Below are positions 15,805-24,593 of a stretch of 40,979 nucleotides of DNA, in pieces (position 1 is the first letter of the stretch; every line of letters begins with the position of its first letter). The notes below the pieces were generated by a model. It was not told where the DNA came from and made no database searches. It was given only the letters and a program-made list of their open reading frames with translations. The position numbers and the translations under genes are program-made. Source of the stretch: Crocinitomicaceae bacterium (GTDB lineage Bacteria; Bacteroidota; Bacteroidia; Flavobacteriales_D; Crocinitomicaceae); the NCBI GenBank assembly GCA_021740085.1, contig JAIPAL010000014.1, forward strand, positions 1-40,979. Direction: 5' to 3'.

Positions 15805-16713
15805 TTATTTTCCGACTAAAATATGGAGACTTTTCGGAACTACTTTAACATTAAGTGTTCCTTTTGTAGCCATTGATTCTCCGTCGTAATGGGCTATTTT
15901 CTCTGATACTCGAATGGTTGCTTTATCAAATGAGATCACTTCCATGAAAGAACTTTTGTCGGAACGTTTGAATAAAAATTGTAACGCGATGCCTGGGATT
16001 CTCCAGAAAGAGAAAGGCTTTAATAAAATTAATTCAACTTTTCCATCCGTAGCATCTGATTTTGGAGAAACCACTAATCCATTTCCCCATTCTCTTGTGT
16101 TTGCTAGTGTGCAAAGCATGACAGGTAATTTTTTTACTTGACCATTTGCATCAACAGATATGTTTATAGGATTGTATTTGAAAAATTCCCTAAAGACTAT
16201 TTTCAAATAGGACATAAAGCCTCTTTTACTACCAACAAATTTTTTCGCTACTAAAGCATCAAATCCATAACCGCTAATACCTAAAAATGCCTGTTCGTTA
16301 ACAAGGACAGTATCCATTGTTATTTCATGCTGATTATTAATACAGTGAATAGCTTTTTTTATGGTAAGTGGAATATGCATGTGACGTGCCAAACCATTTC
16401 CTGAGCCAATAGGAATAATGGCTAATAAAACTTTAGAACCAATTAGAGTGGTGCCAATTTCATGAACTGAACCATCCCCACCAACAGCACAAACGATATC
16501 AATGTTTGCTGAAATCGCCTCTTTCGCTAATTCTTGGGCATGACCTTTATAGTTCGTGTATTGAATTTCAAAGTCAAATAAATCGTGATTCAAATTTTCG
16601 CGCACTAAAGCGGGAATATCGTCTTTCCGACGAACGCCTGCAATAGGATTAATAATGAACCAAATGCGCTTTTTCACTTTATTTTGCTTTTGTTTGATTT
16701 CGCCGTAAATCAT
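15805..16713 (-). CDS. Diacylglycerol-kinase-family lipid kinase (YegS/DgkB-like)
   Basis: 302-residue DAGK catalytic-domain protein. Motifs: INPIAG (21-26), the nucleotide loop GGDGSVHEIG (78-87), IPIGSGNGLAR (100-110) and a C-terminal GKVELILLKPF-type strand. It would phosphorylate diacylglycerol or a related lipid with ATP. The ATG at 16713 overlaps the upstream gene by 35 bp; a GTG at 16677 would start one base after its stop and keep the whole domain, so it is a credible alternative. It directly follows an LtaS-like enzyme, and in Firmicutes DgkB recycles the diacylglycerol that LtaS releases. Confidence 0.85.
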   Translation of the reverse strand: MIYGEIKQKQNKVKKRIWFIINPIAGVRRKDDIPALVRENLNHDLFDFEIQYTNYKGHAQELAKEAISANIDIVCAVGGDGSVHEIGTTLIGSKVLLAIIPIGSGNGLARHMHIPLTIKKAIHCINNQHEITMDTVLVNEQAFLGISGYGFDALVAKKFVGSKRGFMSYLKIVFREFFKYNPINISVDANGQVKKLPVMLCTLANTREWGNGLVVSPKSDATDGKVELILLKPFSFWRIPGIALQFLFKRSDKSSFMEVISFDKATIRVSEKIAHYDGESMATKGTLNVKVVPKSLHILVGK

Positions 16714-18541
16714 TTCGATACCTTTCTATCATTGATTTTAGACGAAACAACATACCTCTATATTTCAAAGTTAACGATTTATTTTCAGAACGGATACTTT
16801 TATTTGTGATTTTATCAATAAAAATAGCTGCATTAGTTGACTCATTGAATATAATTTCAGTATCATTTGATAATAAATAAAAGCTACCGTTCAGATAAAG
16901 GAGACTTTCATGATTAGCGGCACCCTTCCCAAAGGCATAATACGTTGTATTAATGGCAAGATAATTCAGAATATATGGTTCGATATCTATTTGTTGAAAA
17001 TAGGATGATTTTTTCTCAATGGGAATTGATTTATCTGGAGTAAAAAAGGCAATGGGTATGTGAAATTTATCAAAAATAGTTTTTGAAGTCTTATCCAGCT
17101 GTTGCGGGATATGGTCAGCGCAAATTACAAATACTGTGTTTTTATACCAGGGTTCTTTTTGCGCTTTACTAAAAAAGTCGCGCAAGCTTTCATCTGCATA
17201 ATGAAATGAGAGCTGTTCCTTGCTTAAGGCACCACTAATTTTCTTATTGTATGTCTTTGGGATTTGGTAGGGATGGTGCGAGGAGATGGTAAATAAACTG
17301 ACAAAAAATGGCGGCTTTATTTTACTTATTTTTTGAATAGTCCAAGGATTGAAATACCCATCAGAAATACCCCAGAAGCCATTATCGTGCTTTTTATTTG
17401 GGTATTCATCTTTGCCGTAATAGCGATCAAATCCTAGTTTTTTGGAAAAACTATCGAAGCGCATGGATCCATTTTTTGCCCCATGAAAAAATGCGGTTGA
17501 ATAGCCATGAGATTTAAGAATGGATGGGAGGGCATTCAGTTTATTATTGCAGAAAGAACTTAAAATATAAGGGGTGTTCATTAGGTGTGGCATCGATGCA
17601 AAAATAGCTGGCAAAGCTTCGATCGATTGCTTGGCATTGGCTATTCCATTTTCGTAGTAACATGATTGGCTGAGTAATGAATCTGTGAAAGGGGTAATTT
17701 TAATTCCATTGATTGTTTGATGGATCATTTTATCACTAAAACTTTCTAGGATGATGATGACTACATTTTTTTTATTTTCTTTTTTTGATGAAGAACTTAT
17801 TTCCTTTATGGGATTGAAATATTTTTTGCTTTCTTCCAATGAAATCAATGATGTAGTAGGCAATTTTTCTGATTGAATGGTTTTAAGGGTCACAAAAGCG
17901 GTATTTAATAGGAAGGGTACGTTTTTAGCGCTCGTGTACTTATTGGCATCTAAAACACCAAGTGGTTTTGGACCAAAACTCCATCGTCCGATTGAAAAAA
18001 ATAAGAGGGACCCAATGGCAAAATACAGGACTTGATATTTTATTGAAACATATTGTTTATTTCGTTTCTTAGCTAAACGAAGATCTAGCATAATGATTGA
18101 ATTTATTAAGAGAATGGATGTTAAGGATACCCACCAGTAATCTAGAATGAAATAGTTGATTAATCCTTTGTCGGGACTTTGAATTAAAAAGGAAAAGGTA
18201 TCAAATGTGCTTAATCGTTGACTAAACTGAAAATAGGCTACATCCCACATATTTAGCAAAACAATGATCGTTATGGTTACATAAAAAAGGAAACCAGCCA
18301 ATGTTTCTTTAACCGCTTGTAGCGATTTATTGATGGGTAATAAATAGAAAAATAAGTGCGGTAATGAATAAAGTGCGATGGTAGATAAGTCAAATGGGAT
18401 GGCGTGAATAAAGTCATGCGCGCTTATATTTAAAAAGGAAAAATTAGCTGCTAGAAATAGCATTTTAGTGCTAATTATTGCTCCCCAAGTCATCAAAAAA
18501 CGAATGATTATAGGGCTCCAATGATGCATGCTTGTATTCAT
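16679..18541 (-). CDS. LTA synthase family protein (sulfatase-fold phosphoglycerol/phosphoethanolamine-type transferase)
   Basis: 620 residues from ATG 18541. A 20-residue longer reading from 18601 would run across the divergent gene's start and is rejected. Five N-terminal membrane helices precede a periplasmic sulfatase-fold domain beginning at NVVIIILESFSD, whose glutamate is a metal ligand. The nucleophile position falls in ANAKQSIEALPAIFASMP, with Ser where LtaS has Thr. HHPYQ and CADHIPQ supply further metal ligands. Family members transfer phosphoglycerol or phosphoethanolamine to glycans or lipids. A Gram-negative cell would not make true LTA, so the acceptor is unknown. The lipid kinase follows. 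Confidence 0.8.
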   Translation of the reverse strand: MNTSMHHWSPIIIRFLMTWGAIISTKMLFLAANFSFLNISAHDFIHAIPFDLSTIALYSLPHLFFYLLPINKSLQAVKETLAGFLFYVTITIIVLLNMWDVAYFQFSQRLSTFDTFSFLIQSPDKGLINYFILDYWWVSLTSILLINSIIMLDLRLAKKRNKQYVSIKYQVLYFAIGSLLFFSIGRWSFGPKPLGVLDANKYTSAKNVPFLLNTAFVTLKTIQSEKLPTTSLISLEESKKYFNPIKEISSSSKKENKKNVVIIILESFSDKMIHQTINGIKITPFTDSLLSQSCYYENGIANAKQSIEALPAIFASMPHLMNTPYILSSFCNNKLNALPSILKSHGYSTAFFHGAKNGSMRFDSFSKKLGFDRYYGKDEYPNKKHDNGFWGISDGYFNPWTIQKISKIKPPFFVSLFTISSHHPYQIPKTYNKKISGALSKEQLSFHYADESLRDFFSKAQKEPWYKNTVFVICADHIPQQLDKTSKTIFDKFHIPIAFFTPDKSIPIEKKSSYFQQIDIEPYILNYLAINTTYYAFGKGAANHESLLYLNGSFYLLSNDTEIIFNESTNAAIFIDKITNKSIRSENKSLTLKYRGMLFRLKSMIERYRNDLRRNQTKAK

Positions 18542-18576
18542 TGATGCCAAATTACAAAAAAGTAAGTGGGAATCCT

Positions 18577-18584
18577 TATCTTTG
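18577..18584 (+). promoter_or_regulatory. -7 promoter box TATCTTTG
   Basis: Perfect TAnnTTTG, 15 nt before the ATG at 18600, inside the 58-bp divergent spacer. Confidence 0.45.
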
Positions 18585-18599
18585 AATAAATAGAAAAAC

Positions 18600-19295
18600 A
18601 TGAAGAATAATCCTACTGAAAATAATCGAGCTCAAATTTTACAAGTATTACTCGATAAATCTGTTTTGAAACAAGACATCTCTAATGACTCGGAGAAAGT
18701 TTTTGCTTTATTGAAGGCCCATATCAAAATTGAGTTAGCAGAACTTCAAAAGAGTGTGACTGATAAAAGGGTACGTTTGTCTTTTCATGAAAAAGGAGAG
18801 GCCGAAATTCATGTATATGTGGGAAGTGATGTATTAGTTTTTACGCTTCACAGCAATGTATTTAGGTTACCAGATTCTAATGCTTTATGGGGAACCTCTT
18901 ATTTTAAAGAAGATGAAAATCACGGATATTTTGGGGTTATTTATATTTATAATTTTCTAGCGCAATCATTTCTTCAAAATAGATTAAATGATTCAGGATA
19001 CTTAATAGGGCGGATCTTAATTAATCATGAGCGTCATTTCTTGGTGGAGGGAAAAGGAACCTTAGGAAGGTTATTTCAAGACCCACAAAATATGGAATTA
19101 AACGAGCAAATAATTGGGTTGATTGTGCAACTTTCATTTCATTATGCCTTAACTTTTGATTTATTAGTACCTCCATTTGAAGTCATGGAAGAATTATCTG
19201 TTTCACAGATTCAGCAGATCGGCGATGAATTGAAATTGAAAACTGCCAAACGTTTAGGTTTTAAAAGGTCGTCGGAAGAATCAGAAAATATATAA
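18600..19295 (+). CDS. Unknown conserved-looking protein
   Basis: 231 residues, no signal peptide or membrane segment, so probably cytoplasmic. The N-terminal half is helical (VLLDKSVLKQDI, KVFALLKAHIKIELAEL); the middle is beta-rich with EAEIHVYVGSDVLVFTLHSNVF and HGYFGVIYIYNFLAQSF; the C-terminal half is again helical and ends in basic residues (LKLKTAKRLGFKRSS). I recognise no family. It is transcribed just upstream of tRNA-Glu and divergently from the LtaS-like gene. Its ATG overlaps nothing once the shorter start of that gene is accepted. Confidence 0.75.
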   Translation: MKNNPTENNRAQILQVLLDKSVLKQDISNDSEKVFALLKAHIKIELAELQKSVTDKRVRLSFHEKGEAEIHVYVGSDVLVFTLHSNVFRLPDSNALWGTSYFKEDENHGYFGVIYIYNFLAQSFLQNRLNDSGYLIGRILINHERHFLVEGKGTLGRLFQDPQNMELNEQIIGLIVQLSFHYALTFDLLVPPFEVMEELSVSQIQQIGDELKLKTAKRLGFKRSSEESENI

Positions 19296-19312
19296 AAAAA
19301 ACACAATTTTCG

Positions 19313-19343
19313 TTTGTCATTATTGTTTTTAACTGTATATTTG
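19313..19343 (+). promoter_or_regulatory. Bacteroidota promoter of tRNA-Glu (TTTG-N19-TATATTTG)
   Basis: TTTG at 19313-19316, 19 bases, then TATATTTG at 19336-19343: both consensus elements at the preferred spacing, 29 bases before the mature tRNA. This is the best promoter in the window and may also drive rpsT. Confidence 0.8.
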
Positions 19344-19372
19344 CACTCCAAAATTAACCTTTTGAATGATTT

Positions 19373-19444
19373 GGCCCATTCATCTAGTGGTTAGGATATC
19401 AGGTTTTCATCCTGGAAACAGGAGTTCGATTCTCCTATGGGCTA
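19373..19444 (+). tRNA. tRNA-Glu (anticodon TTC)
   Basis: 72 nt forming a full cloverleaf: acceptor GGCCCAT paired with ATGGGCT (terminal G-U), D-loop with GTGGTTAGGA, anticodon loop TTTTCAT with TTC at 19406-19408 on a TCAGG/CCTGG stem, T-loop GTTCGATTC, discriminator A. CCA is not encoded, consistent with the CCA-adding enzyme at 25151-26572. Confidence 0.95.
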
Positions 19445-19511
19445 CAAGAATTAACTAGTTGCTTTGAGCAATTAGTAGAATAAATAAAAAAGTAAAATAA
19501 AGTTATAGATT

Positions 19512-19763
19512 ATGGCAAATCATAAATCATCAATCAAAAGGATTCGTACTAACGAAACTAGACGTGTATTGAATAAATATCAGCACAAAACGGCAAGAAA
19601 CGCTACCAAAAGATTGCGCGAAATGAAAGACCGTGTTGAAGCTGAGAAATTATTCCCTACTGTTGTTGCGATGCTTGATAAGCTGGCTAAGAGACACATT
19701 ATACACAAAAACAAAGCAGCTAACTTAAAATCAGGTTTACAAGTATTGGTAAACGCTTTGTAA
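19512..19763 (+). CDS. rpsT: 30S ribosomal protein S20
   Basis: 83 residues, strongly basic and helical, beginning MANHKSSIKRIRTNETRR and containing NKYQHKTARNATKRLRE and IHKNKAANLKSGLQ, the characteristic S20 pattern. It binds 16S rRNA in the body of the small subunit. It follows tRNA-Glu by 67 bp, probably sharing the tRNA promoter, and is closed by a strong terminator. Confidence 0.95.
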   Translation: MANHKSSIKRIRTNETRRVLNKYQHKTARNATKRLREMKDRVEAEKLFPTVVAMLDKLAKRHIIHKNKAANLKSGLQVLVNAL

Positions 19764-19783
19764 TACTTGATTGAAAAATATTG

Positions 19784-19809
19784 AAAAGGGGCCTCAAGCC
19801 CCTTTTTTT
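19784..19809 (+). terminator. Rho-independent terminator after rpsT
   Basis: GGGGC (88-92) pairs with GCCCC (98-102), extended by AAAA/TTTT, loop CTCAA, followed by a run of seven T. It decides the start of the next gene, which cannot begin at the in-frame TTG at 19781. Confidence 0.85.
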
Positions 19810-19825
19810 ATTAAGTTTGTTTATC

Positions 19826-21571
19826 ATGAAATACTTTTTTCAGGTAATTTTCTTTTTTAGTTTCACTGCCTATTCGCAGCTCAATTTGGGGGTGGTAACT
19901 TTTGATACGCTATCATATGCGCACAAAACAAACGGAAGTTTAGATTCCATAGATCAGCAAAGCCAATCTTCATCTAGGGTGTTTCCTTTAAATTCCCCTT
20001 TGTCATTAGGGTCTTTTTTAGATCCATTTTCGATGCTTTCGCCTGCAGGGAATGTATTTCACGTCCCGTATAATAAGCGTTCAATCTTGCACTATACCGC
20101 GCTTCCTCATATTGGAGTAGCTTATTCTTTCGGAAGTCAAGGAGCGCAACATTTGACATTTACCTATAGCCAGGTATTTAGAAAAGATTGGGTGGTCAAT
20201 TTGAAGGCTGCTAATAATGCTTCAACTGGATTTTATCGTAATTCGGCATGGAAATCTTCAGATTATACTTTGGCCATTGCTAAAAATTCAAGGATTTATA
20301 GTTTTCGTTTCGATGCAGGTTTTTCACAGGAAAGTCGGAATTTATCCAATGGAATTGTCGCTGATTCTTTAGCACCGCTTTATTCATTAACCCTCATTCC
20401 TGTAAAAAAAGAAAATGCTTATTCAAATTCTACTTTACGAACTATTCAGTTAGCCAATTTTATCGATTTTTCTGCTAAAGATTCTTCGCGATTTTTTGGC
20501 TTGACTTTTCATACTAAATTAAGCTCCTTGGATCGTTATTATCATGAAGAAGATCAATTAGATATGCTGTATTCATTGATTCAATATGATAGCTCCTCGA
20601 CCTCGGATCATTATGGCGTGGTTGATTTGACAAATAAACTTGGAATTGGGTACAAGACAAGGACACTATTTTTCAATATGGGTGTTAATTCCAATTATTG
20701 GCGCTATACCAATCAAGGCCCCATGCGCGATACCTTAGAACTGGGTTTGTTTTATAACGGAACTTTAAAATTTGGGAATTGGAGAATAACTAATGACGCT
20801 TCGTATAATCTTATCGGCGCAAAAAATGCTTGGTCTGTCATTTCTTCTGCTAGTTGGCAAAAAGAGCGACATTATTTGTTCATAGAGAATTCAAATGGTC
20901 AGATAGCTCCTCGCGCTTTTCAACGCTTTTATCAAGCCAATAATTGCAGTTATTCACTTTCAGATTTTTCCCTGCAAAAGGTTTATTCCATTCAGGGATT
21001 AGTTAGAGAAAAGTTAGGTAAACATTTCTTAGCATTAAGTTATAATTGGCAAGCATCACGACAGGTTTATGTTTATGACGGACAATCATGGGTCAATAAT
21101 GCAAATTTGAGTCAACAGGTACTTGGCCAAGTTGGATTAAATGGGACGATTAAATTAGGTACTGTTGAGGTATCACCCTCTTATCTACTAACACTTATGG
21201 ATAAGGAGTATCAGTTTTATCCAATGCACATGATTTCTGCTCGAACCATGGTGAATGGGGGAATCTTTAAAGCGAAAAAGTTAAAGGCGCTTGCTGCGCT
21301 AGATATCATGTATTCAAGTAGTTATAGAGCCGCAAGACTTATTCCAACTATGACCATTATTGACTTCTCCAACTTGCCGAATTCAGTCGTTCAGAAACCG
21401 TTATTAAATGCGGGTGTATTGATTGGTTTAGAGATCGAAACATTCCGGTTTTTTGCTCGCTTGGATAATATCGCTTACTTCATAAGCGATCGAAGTCAGT
21501 TATTCATGGAAGGCTATACGCTGCCTACATGGCAAATAAAATTCGGAATCACTTGGGATTTTTGGAATTGA
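19826..21571 (+). CDS. Putative outer-membrane porin (Porin_10-like)
   Basis: 581 residues from the ATG at 19826; the longer TTG reading would translate through the rpsT terminator. A signal peptide (FFQVIFFFSFTAYS) is followed by a plug-like N-terminal segment and then long alternating beta strands with many aromatic residues, ending in a strand that terminates in WDFWN, like many outer-membrane beta-barrels. The segment DPFSMLSPAGNVFHVPYNKRS fits Bacteroidota putative porins. Its substrate is unknown. It is convergent to sucD with a shared hairpin between. Confidence 0.7.
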   Translation: MKYFFQVIFFFSFTAYSQLNLGVVTFDTLSYAHKTNGSLDSIDQQSQSSSRVFPLNSPLSLGSFLDPFSMLSPAGNVFHVPYNKRSILHYTALPHIGVAYSFGSQGAQHLTFTYSQVFRKDWVVNLKAANNASTGFYRNSAWKSSDYTLAIAKNSRIYSFRFDAGFSQESRNLSNGIVADSLAPLYSLTLIPVKKENAYSNSTLRTIQLANFIDFSAKDSSRFFGLTFHTKLSSLDRYYHEEDQLDMLYSLIQYDSSSTSDHYGVVDLTNKLGIGYKTRTLFFNMGVNSNYWRYTNQGPMRDTLELGLFYNGTLKFGNWRITNDASYNLIGAKNAWSVISSASWQKERHYLFIENSNGQIAPRAFQRFYQANNCSYSLSDFSLQKVYSIQGLVREKLGKHFLALSYNWQASRQVYVYDGQSWVNNANLSQQVLGQVGLNGTIKLGTVEVSPSYLLTLMDKEYQFYPMHMISARTMVNGGIFKAKKLKALAALDIMYSSSYRAARLIPTMTIIDFSNLPNSVVQKPLLNAGVLIGLEIETFRFFARLDNIAYFISDRSQLFMEGYTLPTWQIKFGITWDFWN

Positions 21572-21576
21572 TTTCA

Positions 21577-21601
21577 AAAAAAAAGCGACCTAAGTCGCTT
21601 T
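21577..21601 (-). terminator. Rho-independent terminator of sucD
   Basis: AAAGCGAC (21582-21589) pairs with GTCGCTTT (21594-21601), loop CTAA. On the minus strand the stem is followed by a run of T (complement of 21577-21581 beyond the stem), so it acts mainly for sucD; on the plus strand it could also help end the porin transcript. Confidence 0.8.
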
Positions 21602-21629
21602 GATTACTGTTATTTTTAAGTAGTTATTT

Positions 21630-22508
21630 TTAAGCAGTGATTTTTAAAATCTCCGCCATTTTTTTTCCTATTTCTGCTGGTGAATCCACCACATGAATTC
21701 CACATTCTCTTAAGATTCTTTTCTTTGCTTCTGCCGTATCATCATCACCACCAACAATTGCACCTGCATGGCCCATTGTTCTTCCTTTTGGTGCTGTTTC
21801 ACCAGCAATAAATCCAACTACAGGTTTTGTTCCATTTTCTTTAATCCAGCGAGCTGCGATTGCTTCAAGATTCCCACCTATTTCACCAATCATTACAATT
21901 CCTTCTGTTTCTGGGTCATTCATTAACAGTTCAACGGCTTCTTTCGTTGTGGTTCCAATTATTGGATCACCTCCAATTCCAATAGCGGTAGAAATTCCCA
22001 TTCCTGCTTTTGATACTTGGTCCGCTGCTTCGTAGGTGAGTGTTCCAGATTTTGAAACGATTCCTATTTTCCCTTCTTTAAAAACAAATCCTGGCATGAT
22101 GCCTATTTTTGCTTCACCAGCAGTAATAACACCTGGACAATTAGGGCCTATTAATCGGCAATTAAATCCTTTAATATATTCTTTTGCTTTTATCATGTCA
22201 TTAACTGGGATCCCTTCCGTTATGCAAACAATCAGTCCAATTCCTGCTTCTGCGGCTTCCATGATGGCATCAGCTGCGAATGCAGGTGGCACAAAAATAA
22301 TTGAAACATCGGCTGCCGTTTTATCAACTGCTTCTTTTACCGTATTAAATACAGGTTTCTCCAAATGTATTGAACCACCTTTGCCTGGCGTTACGCCTCC
22401 AACAACATCGGTTCCATACTCCAACATTTGGCCTGCATGAAATGTCCCTTCACTTCCTGTAAAGCCTTGAACAATAACTTTTGATTTTTTATTTACTAGA
22501 ACGCTCAT
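21630..22508 (-). CDS. sucD: Succinyl-CoA synthetase (ADP-forming) alpha subunit
   Basis: 292 residues, full family length. The CoA-binding N-terminal half contains [20 protein letters not shown] and [18 protein letters not shown] (120-128) is a family hallmark; the phosphorylated histidine is H247 in [11 protein letters not shown]. It catalyses succinyl-CoA + ADP + Pi to succinate + ATP + CoA in the TCA cycle, together with a beta subunit. sucC is not adjacent, which is common in this phylum. A TACATTTG box 28 nt upstream suggests its own promoter. Confidence 0.95.
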   Translation of the reverse strand: MSVLVNKKSKVIVQGFTGSEGTFHAGQMLEYGTDVVGGVTPGKGGSIHLEKPVFNTVKEAVDKTAADVSIIFVPPAFAADAIMEAAEAGIGLIVCITEGIPVNDMIKAKEYIKGFNCRLIGPNCPGVITAGEAKIGIMPGFVFKEGKIGIVSKSGTLTYEAADQVSKAGMGISTAIGIGGDPIIGTTTKEAVELLMNDPETEGIVMIGEIGGNLEAIAARWIKENGTKPVVGFIAGETAPKGRTMGHAGAIVGGDDDTAEAKKRILRECGIHVVDSPAEIGKKMAEILKITA

Positions 22509-22536
22509 ATTATTATAGATAACTTTTTTATTCTTG

Positions 22537-22544
22537 CAAATGTA
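22537..22544 (-). promoter_or_regulatory. -7 promoter box TACATTTG of sucD
   Basis: Perfect TAnnTTTG on the minus strand, 28 nt before the sucD ATG, in the 70-bp gap after the FKBP gene. The -33 element is not obvious. Confidence 0.5.
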
Positions 22545-22578
22545 ATTAATGAGTTTTGATTGAGTGTTAAATCCTTGT

Positions 22579-23022
22579 TTATTTTACATCCCAAACCTTC
22601 AAATCAAAGCTTAAGATTGCATTTTGAGGTATTTGTTCTAATTTATGGTCGCCATATCCTAAGCTTGGGGGAATAATCATAGAAATTTCACTTCCTTTTT
22701 GAGACATTATCAATGCTTCTTTCCACCCCATGATTAAATCTTTAACTGCAAATGTGATTGGTTTCGTTTGAATGTCAACTAATTTACCACTCAATAATTT
22801 TCCCGTATACGAGATGCTTACACTATCTTGATACCGAATATTTCGTCCAGAACCCATTTTTGTTATTTTGAAATATAATCCTGAATCCGTTTTGATCAAC
22901 TTTAATTTATTTTTAGCGACGTGCGCTTGTATAGTTTTGTCAAACGAAGTAAGATCTTGGTCAGAATAGGTTGTGCAAGCTCCCATCATTAATGGTAATA
23001 GTAGTAATATTATGTTTTTCAT
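22579..23022 (-). CDS. FKBP-type peptidyl-prolyl isomerase lipoprotein
   Basis: 147 residues. A lipoprotein signal peptide ends in the lipobox MMGAC, so it should be anchored to an envelope membrane. The FKBP core is seen in [13 protein letters not shown], an IMGWKEAL helix, [18 protein letters not shown] and [11 protein letters not shown]. It is at the short end for the family, essentially one FKBP domain. Predicted to speed prolyl isomerisation in exported proteins. Its start overlaps the TraB/GumN gene as ATGA. Confidence 0.85.
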   Translation of the reverse strand: MKNIILLLLPLMMGACTTYSDQDLTSFDKTIQAHVAKNKLKLIKTDSGLYFKITKMGSGRNIRYQDSVSISYTGKLLSGKLVDIQTKPITFAVKDLIMGWKEALIMSQKGSEISMIIPPSLGYGDHKLEQIPQNAILSFDLKVWDVK

Positions 23023-23873
23023 AATTGTATTGGAGTTATAGTAAAACCTTCTTTTTCTAGGAGTTTTAGCACACCTTTTTCACCTCCTAAATGTCCTGCA
23101 CCTACTGCAAATAGTATTGATTGGTTGGCGGTTAATTTCTTTATTTTTTCTATCCAATTGGCATTTCTTTCATCAATGAATTTAAAGTTGAAGTAGGGGT
23201 CTGTTATGTCTTTCATAAGTTCTTCATGAATTTTGTCGACGTCCTGCATGAGATAGTTTTCTTGCGTGAGATTAAAATTAGTTAGCACATTTGATACATC
23301 TGCTAATTCTGTCATTATTAAATTTATTTGGCTATTCACAGGAAGGCTATCAAACAGGGCTAATTGACTTTCAATCGTTTCTAATCCTATAGTTGTTTTT
23401 TTCTTCTTTGTCGCCAACATCTCCTCCATTTTTATTTCTTGCGATTGAAGAGAATTGGGTAATTCATTTTGTAGTATGAGTTGAAAGATGAGGAAAGGCT
23501 TTGCTTTTGAAAAATTAGCGATAAATTGATCTTTTTCCATTAATAGCTGTATTTTGGCCCAACTGCATAATGAATCGATTTGCGTTTCGGAGAGTTTTGC
23601 TAAAAAACTCCCTTCTTTCAGCATTAATAGTGCTGGATTTATAAGTGCATGCTGTACATCTCCTATTTCTAGGCAAACTACATCGACTGTTGAAACTAAT
23701 TTTTCTAGCTTCTTTGGAAAATAAAAATGGGCTTCATCCATGAGGTGCATGGTCCCAAAAATATAAGAACTCTCTGTTTGTTGTGGTCCTTTAATTTCCC
23801 ATAAAAGCGATGATTTAGTGGATTGGGAATAGGAATATATAGATAAAAAGAGAAGGGCAACCAGGCATTTCAT
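23019..23873 (-). CDS. TraB/GumN family protein
   Basis: 284 residues with a signal peptide (LVALLFLSIYSYSQ). Family motifs: YIFGTMHLMD (38-46; GxxH) near the N-terminus and ILFAVGAGHLGGEKGVLKLLEKEG at the C-terminus. TraB/GumN proteins share a fold with metallo-hydrolases/Tiki proteases, but function in bacteria is largely unassigned. It sits between the methyltransferase (no gap) and the FKBP lipoprotein (4-bp overlap), suggesting an envelope role for the pair. Confidence 0.85.
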   Translation of the reverse strand: MKCLVALLFLSIYSYSQSTKSSLLWEIKGPQQTESSYIFGTMHLMDEAHFYFPKKLEKLVSTVDVVCLEIGDVQHALINPALLMLKEGSFLAKLSETQIDSLCSWAKIQLLMEKDQFIANFSKAKPFLIFQLILQNELPNSLQSQEIKMEEMLATKKKKTTIGLETIESQLALFDSLPVNSQINLIMTELADVSNVLTNFNLTQENYLMQDVDKIHEELMKDITDPYFNFKFIDERNANWIEKIKKLTANQSILFAVGAGHLGGEKGVLKLLEKEGFTITPIQL

Positions 23874-24593
23874 TTAGGAAAGAATAAGATGTGCAAGGTA
23901 ATGGTGATCTTGATCTGCAATTTTACTGCTTTTAAAACCACATTTTTTGGCCACCTTGTGAAGATTGTCATAATCAATGTATAACCAATTGAACCAGGGA
24001 CCTTCTATTTTTTTATAATTCATTTTAAACTTAAATTCTCCATAATAGGCAGCATTCAAATTCATCCAAAAAGAACCATCTTCTTCTTCGTATAAAAATT
24101 TAACGTCAGATGAATCACAAATTAATTGACCTCCAGGCTTTAAAAGTGATTTTGCTTTTTCTAATGTTCGTTCTATATTGTCTATGGTTCCGGCGATTCC
24201 AATACCATTCATAAGCATAAGAATGGTGTCAAATTGTTCTTTGGGATTAAATTCAAAAAAGTCTACTTGATGTGCATTGATCCCGATTTCGTTTAAGTAT
24301 AATATAGCACCCGGTGAGGTATCGATTGCTGTAACATTAAAACCGGAATCGCTAAGATATCTGCTATGAGGACCAGCACAGGCACCCACATCTAGAATTT
24401 TTCCGCGACATAGCTGCATGGCATCTTGTTCCATGGGTGGCATTTCTTCAAAGCTCCGGAATAAGGTTTCAATTGGGATAATATCGTCATCGCACATATC
24501 CGCATTAACGATAATATCAAATGGTTTTTTAGATTTCGTAAAATCTAGAATGGCTTGTCCAATTGGATCTTGTTGTTTAATATTCATATTCAT
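23874..24593 (-). CDS. Class I SAM-dependent methyltransferase
   Basis: 239 residues with the Rossmann methyltransferase core: motif I KILDVGACAGPHSRYL (65-80), an acidic end of strand 2 (NVTAIDTSP), a motif IV-like FDTILMLMNGIG and GGQLICDSSD. The substrate is not evident; the C-terminal domain has several aromatic residues (WFNWLYIDYDNL). M1 or M3 could be the start. It overlaps the upstream gene by 17 bp and abuts TraB/GumN. Confidence 0.85.
   Translation of the reverse strand: MNMNIKQQDPIGQAILDFTKSKKPFDIIVNADMCDDDIIPIETLFRSFEEMPPMEQDAMQLCRGKILDVGACAGPHSRYLSDSGFNVTAIDTSPGAILYLNEIGINAHQVDFFEFNPKEQFDTILMLMNGIGIAGTIDNIERTLEKAKSLLKPGGQLICDSSDVKFLYEEEDGSFWMNLNAAYYGEFKFKMNYKKIEGPWFNWLYIDYDNLHKVAKKCGFKSSKIADQDHHYLAHLILS

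Noticed and set aside
18542..18601. Longer start for the LtaS-like gene
   Set aside because: It would overlap the start codon and promoter box of the divergent gene at 18600; a good ATG exists at 18541.
19781..19825. Longer porin start from TTG
   Set aside because: It would translate the rpsT terminator hairpin; the ATG at 19826 is directly followed by a clean signal peptide.
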